From Bradyrhizobium centrolobii (GTDB taxonomy: Bacteria > Pseudomonadota > Alphaproteobacteria > Rhizobiales > Xanthobacteraceae), in NCBI RefSeq assembly GCF_001641635.1, contig NZ_LUUB01000074.1:58137-94703 (forward strand): 36,567 nt of DNA. Reading direction: 5' to 3'. The position numbers were made by a program, and so were the translations under genes. The notes below the pieces were generated by a model. It did not search any database and was not told the origin of the DNA. It was given only the letters and a program-made list of their open reading frames with translations. Of this stretch, positions 31,271-36,567 are shown piece after piece. Position 1 is the stretch's first letter. Each line of letters begins with the position of its first letter.

Positions 31271-33154
31271 CTAACGTCCATTCAGGAAATACTGCGTGAC
31301 GTCTCCCTTGTTTCCGTTCACGTAGCGGTCAAGCCAGCGATCGTTCAGGTCAATATGCCCCGAGAAGACCGGTTTGCCCTCGAGCTTGTTTTTCGCCTGC
31401 CAGGCTCGATAGCGATAGTGGTCGTAAACATCCAGGACATGCACCGCATAGGCTTGCGCCAGCCGCTTATCGCCGCGGATGATGAGCATGTTTTCGTCGT
31501 TTTCGTAGGAGGCCTTGTAACCGAGATTATGGCTCCCGGTTACAACGGTGCAGTTGTCCGATAGCGGATCGATCACGACGATCTTGTCGTGGACGATGGC
31601 CGTGCCCAGCTTGAGAATCTCCGCTTCGAAATCACCAAGCGCCGTTCCGGCTCCGAGGTTGCTTGCCCGCACGATGTGGGTATGGCGCGCGTCGTAAACA
31701 TAGGGTTTGCGGGCTGCGGCCTCTTCCGGTGTTTCGTCGTCCTCCTCCCCATCCTCGGCTTCTTTGGCCTGATAGCCTGGCATCGCGGTGGGATCGCTGA
31801 TGGCACCGACCACCAGTAGATCGGGCTTGGTCTCACCGGCCTGTCGTGCCGTTTCGATGATGCTATAAAGGCCGCCACGTGCCGGCAAGAAGGCCAGGAA
31901 GAATATGGCCTGCTGGGCGTTCTGCATCAGCTTGAAGAGCGCATCGAGATCGGGGGGCGCCTTCTTGATATTCCGCGTCTTGGCCTTGGTGTTCGGCGAA
32001 AACCAGAGTTGAGCCGCAGATGAAGTCAGGTTTGCGGGGACAACCTCTTGGTTCTCCTGGCGCAAGTCGGCGCCTTGAACATTCTTGCCGCCCGGCGCCG
32101 AGGGAGGGTCGGGATCCTCGATCTCATCGTCGTGCAGGCGCTGCCAATAAGCCCGATAACCTTCGGCAATCCCGGCGTTCTCGATAACGATCGAATTATT
32201 GGTCTGTCCGCAGAGCCCAAGCGAGGTCCAATTGGTGCTGCCGGTCATGACAGCCTGGGCGTCTCCATGCCCGTCCAGATAGACCGCAAACTTGTTGTGG
32301 CCAATGTGCCGGTTGTTGAACAGCCGGTTCTGGACCTCGACCCTGGCAGCCTTGAGCGTGGCGCGTGCCGGCGCGTTGCGCTTGTCCCACTCACCTGTTT
32401 CGCGGTCGGCGCTCGAATTGGAGAGGATGATCTTGACGATCGACTTGTTGCGGATGAGCAGATCGATCAATTCAGGACCGTCCAGCTCATAGAGCGCGAG
32501 CAGCACTTGGCCGCCCTCGGCAAGCGCGCGATCGATCATGCTCTTGAGAAACAGGATGAGATCGCCTGACAGATACTCCCGTATCGCACTATGCTGATCC
32601 TGCACTTCGGCGATCAGGACATCCTTGTTGAAAGCCTTGTTCTGCTCCTCGATCGCATGGCGCAGCCACTGGCCGGCGATGATTCCATTATTGAAAGCCG
32701 CCTTCACATCCCCATAGTCGGACGTAACGACGATCTCATTGGTCTCGACCGCAGGTCCGAGGTAGCCGAGCGGTATCACTGGGCCATCATAGGTCTTCTT
32801 TTGCCGCACCGGCACGGGCTCCAGGCCGCTCTCCATGCGTCCGACCGGCCGGATCTCGTATTTGACCCGCACATTGTCGGGCCGTCGCTCGGCCCGGTCC
32901 CTTCGTTTCCGCAAAGTCAGGTCGCGCCAGTTGGTCTTCTGGACGGGCCACACACCCGTATCCTGCTCTTTCCAGCCGTGATTGTGCTGGCCTTCGAACG
33001 GCACCCAGGCGGACAGAGCACGGCGCTCACCTGTCTCGGGATAGATCCGGACGATATCGAAACCCAGACAGCCCGGGATCATTTCGTCGACGTCCCAAGC
33101 GATAAACGCGACCTCGTTGTTGCAATAGGCGACCGCACGCGTGATCCCACCCAT
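31271..33154 (-). CDS. Phospholipase D-like protein with two HKD motifs
   Basis: A 627-residue PLD-superfamily enzyme. HKD motif 1 is HNKFAVYLDG (His286), followed by GSTNWTSLGL. Motif 2 is HDKIVVIDP (His522), followed by GSHNLGYKAS. Motif 1 has one extra residue between Lys and Asp. The ~100-residue N-terminal domain is unknown, and an acidic low-complexity linker (KEAEDGEEDDETPEEAA) lies near residue 475. There is no signal peptide. The ATG at 33154 follows a strong AGGAGGGG, whereas upstream codons overlap the lipoprotein gene. It could hydrolyse phospholipid or cut nucleic acid, since PLD folds include nucleases; the nuclease next door does not decide this. Confidence 0.85.
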   Translation of the reverse strand: MGGITRAVAYCNNEVAFIAWDVDEMIPGCLGFDIVRIYPETGERRALSAWVPFEGQHNHGWKEQDTGVWPVQKTNWRDLTLRKRRDRAERRPDNVRVKYEIRPVGRMESGLEPVPVRQKKTYDGPVIPLGYLGPAVETNEIVVTSDYGDVKAAFNNGIIAGQWLRHAIEEQNKAFNKDVLIAEVQDQHSAIREYLSGDLILFLKSMIDRALAEGGQVLLALYELDGPELIDLLIRNKSIVKIILSNSSADRETGEWDKRNAPARATLKAARVEVQNRLFNNRHIGHNKFAVYLDGHGDAQAVMTGSTNWTSLGLCGQTNNSIVIENAGIAEGYRAYWQRLHDDEIEDPDPPSAPGGKNVQGADLRQENQEVVPANLTSSAAQLWFSPNTKAKTRNIKKAPPDLDALFKLMQNAQQAIFFLAFLPARGGLYSIIETARQAGETKPDLLVVGAISDPTAMPGYQAKEAEDGEEDDETPEEAAARKPYVYDARHTHIVRASNLGAGTALGDFEAEILKLGTAIVHDKIVVIDPLSDNCTVVTGSHNLGYKASYENDENMLIIRGDKRLAQAYAVHVLDVYDHYRYRAWQAKNKLEGKPVFSGHIDLNDRWLDRYVNGNKGDVTQYFLNGR

Positions 33155-33227
33155 CAGCCCCTCCTGGCAATTCGCGAAGTGATTGTCTCTCTGAAAGATG
33201 ACAATCGCAAGATGTAAGGATAAAAAA

Positions 33228-33509
33228 TCATCTCGCGGGCGCGAAAGCCGCGACGCCGCCGGCGCTCCCGGAGAAGTTTGGACTTGCCAACACGTCGCCG
33301 TAGCCAACAAACGACATCGGCGCCCGCTGGCTTGCACGGATGGCGTTGAGCAGCATCTGCCTATTGCTGGAATCCCAGATCGCTTGATCGTAGGCGTCAG
33401 CCTTGTCGACAAGCTCGGCTCGCGTACAGGCGCTGCAGGTCACCAGCACCAGAAACAACAGGCTTAAAATGGGAATGGATGAAGATGCGCGGCTATAAAG
33501 CGCCCCCAT
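33228..33509 (-). CDS. Short lipoprotein, possibly truncated
   Basis: A 93-residue protein with a lipoprotein signal: basic start, hydrophobic SIPILSLLFLVLVTC, and lipobox TCSAC. The mature part has NRQMLLNAIRASQRAPMSFV then GYGDVLASPNFSGSAGG, which in my recollection belongs to longer (>300 residues) proteins. It ends abruptly at AAFAPAR, suggesting loss of the rest by a frameshift or deletion. ATG 33509 has GGGGG upstream. It lies 73 bases before the PLD gene, likely the same operon. Confidence 0.6.
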   Translation of the reverse strand: MGALYSRASSSIPILSLLFLVLVTCSACTRAELVDKADAYDQAIWDSSNRQMLLNAIRASQRAPMSFVGYGDVLASPNFSGSAGGVAAFAPAR

Positions 33510-33559
33510 GAGTGCCCCCTGTACATTAAAAATAGAACGCGCTGAAATTGCGGCCTGAA

Positions 33560-33715
33560 CTATTTCATCTGGCAATTGATCGGTCTAGTCGAGAAAATCG
33601 TATTGCCCGCTTTAAGAACGCGCACCGGGCGCGTTGGACGCAGGAATTCGGCCTGGACCAGACAGATGCGAGAGTTGGGGCAGTCAAACAGTTCGTTGAG
33701 CGAGGCAGTGCTCAT
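33560..33715 (-). CDS. Small hypothetical protein (51 residues)
   Basis: The ATG at 33715 is preceded by GAGGGAG, a good ribosome binding site. The protein has two cysteines in LFDCPNSRICL and a C-terminal beta-like part, RVLKAGNTIFSTRPINCQMK. It is followed by the lipoprotein (50 bases) and the PLD gene, so probably the first gene of that operon. No family is recognised. Confidence 0.5.
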   Translation of the reverse strand: MSTASLNELFDCPNSRICLVQAEFLRPTRPVRVLKAGNTIFSTRPINCQMK

Positions 33716-33945
33716 GGTCTCCCTCGTCATTCGATAATCGGGTGATAGCGCTATCGCCGCGCATGACATTTAGTCTCAAGCAGGCTTTTTTGACTCGGGT
33801 GCCGTTGAAGCGGCTTTGAAGGGCGTTCAAAAGTCGTTTGAAGATCTATTGGCCCGAGAAGTCCGGCGCCACGATCAGATCGAGCACATGTCGGTCAAGT
33901 GATTCGGCTGTTCTGCCAGAGAAGCCGTCACTTATCGCACAAGCG

Positions 33946-34010
33946 TCAGGGCGCGTCCGCTTCCGCGGAGCAGGCTTTCGTGAACCGGGCCGCGAACGCG
34001 TCCCGGTAGG
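33946..34010 (-). other. 3' exon of the gene or site interrupted by the group II intron
   Basis: Downstream of the intron the minus strand reads YRDAFAARFTKACSAEADAP and TGA (33946-33948). Joined to the four visible bases of the 5' exon (GGGC, 36567-36564) the frame gives G-P-Y-R-D-A-F. The host gene is not identified, and insertion into non-coding sequence is equally possible. Confidence 0.35.
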
Positions 34011-34042
34011 GTAGGCGTGGAACACCTCCGCGGAGGATGTCC

Positions 34043-35938
34043 CTACGCCTCCCCCCAAACCGTGCGGGCACCTTTGCGATGCACACGGCTTTCCATATGC
34101 GTATACTCTCGATTGGAAACGGCCACCCGGCACGACGGGCACAGGACGATCGTCTTGCGCCGCCAGCCGGACCGTTTCCAGACTATCAGCGACCCACTCT
34201 GCAGGTCTCGAACGCGGCGGAGGTGATGCATCTCGAATGGTCCTGTCGCGCCGCCACATGCTTCGCATCGGCGAGCATGCAGCCGGTCGATTAGGTCATT
34301 CGAGTTTATGACCCACCACGCGCCTCTTGTGAGATCGTCAATTCCTTGACTTATCCAAAAGGTTCGCGTGAGGTGCTTCAGTCTCCACAGTTTGATCGTG
34401 CGAAGCTTGCCTCGGACTACAGAGGACACCTCGTAATCCGACCCTTTCCACAGACGGGCCATGATTTGTGCCCTCGTCGTTCGATGGCGCAACGCCAGCG
34501 TCTTGATGAGGCTGCGGAACACAACGAGCTCCAGCACTCCCAAGGCACGTTTGTTGTCATCGGCAAACGAGTAATAGTTGGCAAAACCACGGAACTCCGA
34601 GTTATAGGCGAGCACGGTCGCGGTGTCGCTGGTGACCAAGAACTGCTCACGAGCACGGCCGGTCTTCCTGGCGAGGTCGCCATACCCATGCCGTTTGCAG
34701 AACTCGGTTATCCGCTTGCGTGGCACACGCAGACTGATGTTGCCGGTAGTCGGCCGACGCGTAACGCGCCATGTCCGTGCTGCCGGTCCCTTGCGGTTGG
34801 ACTTTCGTCCACCCCCGTAGGACGTGTACGCCGCGATGCGGTAGCCGAGGAAGGTCACTCCCTTTGAAGCGGCCTGAATCCCACTCTTCTCAGGCGAGAT
34901 CGCGAGCTTCAGCGTCTCTGTCAAGAATCGCTCAACAGAGGCCATGGTCTCACGAGCCTCCTCCTTGCTGCCGATGATGCCGATCAGGAAGTCGTCGGCG
35001 TATCGACAGTAGCGGAGCCTTTTGAAATTGGGATCCATGGGATCGACGGAAGGTAGTTTCCGTCTCTCCTTATTGATGGCTTTGATCTCTGCCAATGCGG
35101 CATTGATCTCGGCCAGCTCCGCGCCGTTGGCGCGCAGCCGCTCAATCTTCCGGCGGAGGCCCAGGACGCGCCTTTGCAACGCCGCATAGGGCGGGAATGC
35201 GCGTCGGTCGCGGCCTCTATCGAATCCCGCCCTCATTGTCTGCATGTGCTGATCCAGCTCGTGCAGATAGATGTTGGCGAGCAAGGGCGATACGACTCCG
35301 CCCTGTGGTGTACCGCTGTATGTGCGTCCATAGACCCAATCTTCCATGTAACCCGCTTTCAGCATTCCTTCGATCAGACCGATGAATCTGTCATCATCGA
35401 TCCGCTTCTTGAGAAGCCTGAGCAGGACGTCATGGTCGATGTTGTCAAAGAACCCACGCACATCCACTTCGATCAGCCACTTGCAACCCGTCCAAGTCTT
35501 CTTGACGAGATTTAAAGCGGTGTGACAGGACCGCCTCGGGCGGAACCCATGCGACTCACCGAGGAACACAGGTTCATAGATTGCTTCGAGGATGGTCCTG
35601 ACCGCCTCCTGAACGAGTCGGTCTTCCACCGTGGGAATTCCCAGCGGTCGTGTCTTGCCGTTGCCCTTCGGGATATAAACCCGTCGGACAGGTCGGAAGC
35701 GATATGTGCCCTCTGCCACGCGACGGGCGAGGTCGGCGAGCTTCGCCAGCGACATGCCGTCGAAGGTCTTGCCGTCAACACCAGGCGTCAAGGCTCCCTT
35801 ATTTTGGGAGACCTTTTCGTAGGCCCGCTCAAAGAGAAATGGAGATCTCATCAGGCGGTGAAGGCCATTGATCCGCTTGCCCGACCGCGACAAGGTCGGA
35901 AGTGATTCAATTCTCCTCTGGATGGTAGCGGCCTGCAT
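34043..35938 (-). CDS. ltrA: Group II intron reverse transcriptase/maturase with HNH domain
   Basis: A 631-residue intron-encoded protein. The RT domain has the fingers/palm motifs IPKGNGKTRPLGIPTVEDRL, GFRPRRSCHTAL, VDVRGFFDNIDHDVLL, GTPQGGVVSPLLANIYLHE and the catalytic RYADDF. A maturase (X) domain comes next, then a C-terminal HNH nuclease: CEACGGATGPFEMHHLRRV and VLCPSCRVAVSN. The closing CxxC is followed by Arg where HNH domains of this class usually have His, which may weaken second-strand cleavage. ATG 35938 has GGAGAGG upstream. The last ~20 codons run through domain V and stop in domain VI. It splices and mobilises its own intron. Confidence 0.9.
   Translation of the reverse strand: MQAATIQRRIESLPTLSRSGKRINGLHRLMRSPFLFERAYEKVSQNKGALTPGVDGKTFDGMSLAKLADLARRVAEGTYRFRPVRRVYIPKGNGKTRPLGIPTVEDRLVQEAVRTILEAIYEPVFLGESHGFRPRRSCHTALNLVKKTWTGCKWLIEVDVRGFFDNIDHDVLLRLLKKRIDDDRFIGLIEGMLKAGYMEDWVYGRTYSGTPQGGVVSPLLANIYLHELDQHMQTMRAGFDRGRDRRAFPPYAALQRRVLGLRRKIERLRANGAELAEINAALAEIKAINKERRKLPSVDPMDPNFKRLRYCRYADDFLIGIIGSKEEARETMASVERFLTETLKLAISPEKSGIQAASKGVTFLGYRIAAYTSYGGGRKSNRKGPAARTWRVTRRPTTGNISLRVPRKRITEFCKRHGYGDLARKTGRAREQFLVTSDTATVLAYNSEFRGFANYYSFADDNKRALGVLELVVFRSLIKTLALRHRTTRAQIMARLWKGSDYEVSSVVRGKLRTIKLWRLKHLTRTFWISQGIDDLTRGAWWVINSNDLIDRLHARRCEACGGATGPFEMHHLRRVRDLQSGSLIVWKRSGWRRKTIVLCPSCRVAVSNREYTHMESRVHRKGARTVWGEA
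34057..34091 (-). other. Group II intron domain V (catalytic)
   Basis: On the minus strand the two arms AAGCCGTG and CACGGTTT pair (with one G-U), and the inner stem GCATC/GGTGC is closed by a GCAAA loop. The AGC triad follows the second base. A two-base bulge separates the stems, as in the consensus. It lies inside the 3' end of the maturase gene. Confidence 0.7.
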
Positions 35939-36567
35939 CAGCAGAACCTCTCCGTCGAAGAATCTCTTCTACGCATACTGCAAATGCCGTTTTTAGCGGC
36001 ATCGTCCTTCCCCCGATCGGAGGCGCTTTCGATCCGGTCACCCGGCCTTATACGCATGATCGTCCGCCTTGCGGCGGCTGTCCCGGCCGTTACGCCAGGC
36101 ATTTGGGTACTACGACGGCTCCGTCGCCATACAGGCTCGCGAACGAACCTGCTGCAGGCGATCCCGTAGTTGCGTGTGTGGGGAGTTGCGGTGTGTTTAG
36201 GTGTCCCATTTGCTTCCTTGACCCTCCGATGGAGGTCGTCCCACGCGGACTGGTGGCAGATCGCACTGGCCGGTGCGTTTTGCCCCGCGTGGCGTAGCGT
36301 GTCAGCCGCGTTCGCTACCGCCAACCCTTTAGCGACTGGAAACTGGGATTCAGGCAATACAGCTTTCACCGTGCACACCTTACTCTGTGCTCTCCACCGG
36401 GCTGCGGCGCCCGATTTCGAGACGTTTCCCGACATGCTCTGGTCCCGTTCCTCTTTCGAGGTCTCAGTCGTTTCCGACACCGGTAAGTCGGGCAAGTAAG
36501 AGCCAAACCAGTAGGCTCCATTCTTTCGAACACTCCCTTCTTCTTCACGCCACAACGGCGCACGCCC

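Larger units (their letters stand above)
34011..36563 (-). mobile_element. Group II intron (nearly complete with flanking exon bases)
   Basis: A self-splicing, mobile ribozyme that retrohomes through its own reverse transcriptase. The 5' end GTGCGCC (36563-36557, minus strand) matches the GUGYG consensus. The 3' end is put at 34011: the last bases ACGCCTAC form the 3' strand of domain VI with a bulged A 8 bases from the end, and the terminus AC fits the AY rule. Domain V is at 34057-34091. The ~620 bases from 36563 to 35939 hold domains I-III and the start of IV; a long open frame (205 codons) seen there is a by-product of structured RNA, not a gene. The ORF fills domain IV. No second copy is in the window. 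Confidence 0.8.

Noticed and set aside
35938..36555. A 205-codon minus-strand open frame next to the reverse transcriptase gene
   Set aside because: It lies in the structured 5' RNA of the group II intron, is arginine-rich without domain features, and has no hydrophobic core; such frames are a common by-product of domains I-III.
1..36567. A CRISPR array
   Set aside because: I see no regularly spaced direct repeats; repeats found are single inverted repeats.
1016..36567. Second att copy of the tRNA-Met 3' end
   Set aside because: Reading through the window I found no other match to the 3' half, so the element's far end is not claimed here.

Overview
The window looks like alphaproteobacterial DNA of the Bradyrhizobium type. 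It has high-GC coding sequence, dense liv-type ABC operons, remnants of hydrogenase-maturation genes, and intergenic palindromes of a kind common in Rhizobiales. The assignment rests on style and protein resemblance read by eye, not on a search. Bases 1-938 look like core chromosome: the tail of a gene cut by the window edge, a small exported proline-rich protein, a palindromic repeat and a promoter. A tRNA-Met (CAT) follows at 939-1015. A large serine integrase on the minus strand (972-2603) takes its last codons and stop from the tRNA, so this looks like one end of an integrated element. No second copy of the att site is visible, so the far end is probably outside the window.

From 2.5 to 9.3 kb the DNA is accessory and partly decayed. 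It holds an integrase-like fragment, a fumarase/aspartase-family lyase, an MFS transporter collapsed to its two ends, a LysR regulator, a less GC-rich three-gene minus-strand cassette (possible toxin-like protein, XRE regulator, unknown protein), and a two-gene ribbon-helix-helix cassette with a palindrome over its own start codon.

From 9.3 to 27.6 kb lies a large catabolic block with a MarR regulator at one end and an IclR regulator at the other. The plus-strand half encodes a flavin reductase, an HpaB-like monooxygenase, a cupin, a complete branched-chain-amino-acid-type ABC importer, a DUF2848 protein, an amidase and a lyase with a signal peptide. The minus-strand half encodes an FAD aromatic hydroxylase, an isochorismatase-like amidohydrolase and a NitT/Tau-type ABC importer. 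Together they suggest uptake, hydroxylation and amide/C-N cleavage of a nitrogen-containing, probably aromatic compound. The substrate cannot be read from sequence. Palindromes at the promoters give candidate operators for both regulators.

From 27.6 to 36.6 kb are a decayed hypD-hypE pair, small proteins, a secreted S1/P1-type nuclease, a phospholipase D-like protein with a short lipoprotein upstream, and a nearly complete group II intron (34011-36563, minus) encoding a reverse transcriptase/maturase with an HNH domain. The intron ORF runs through domain V into domain VI. The intron's 5' exon is cut off by the window end.
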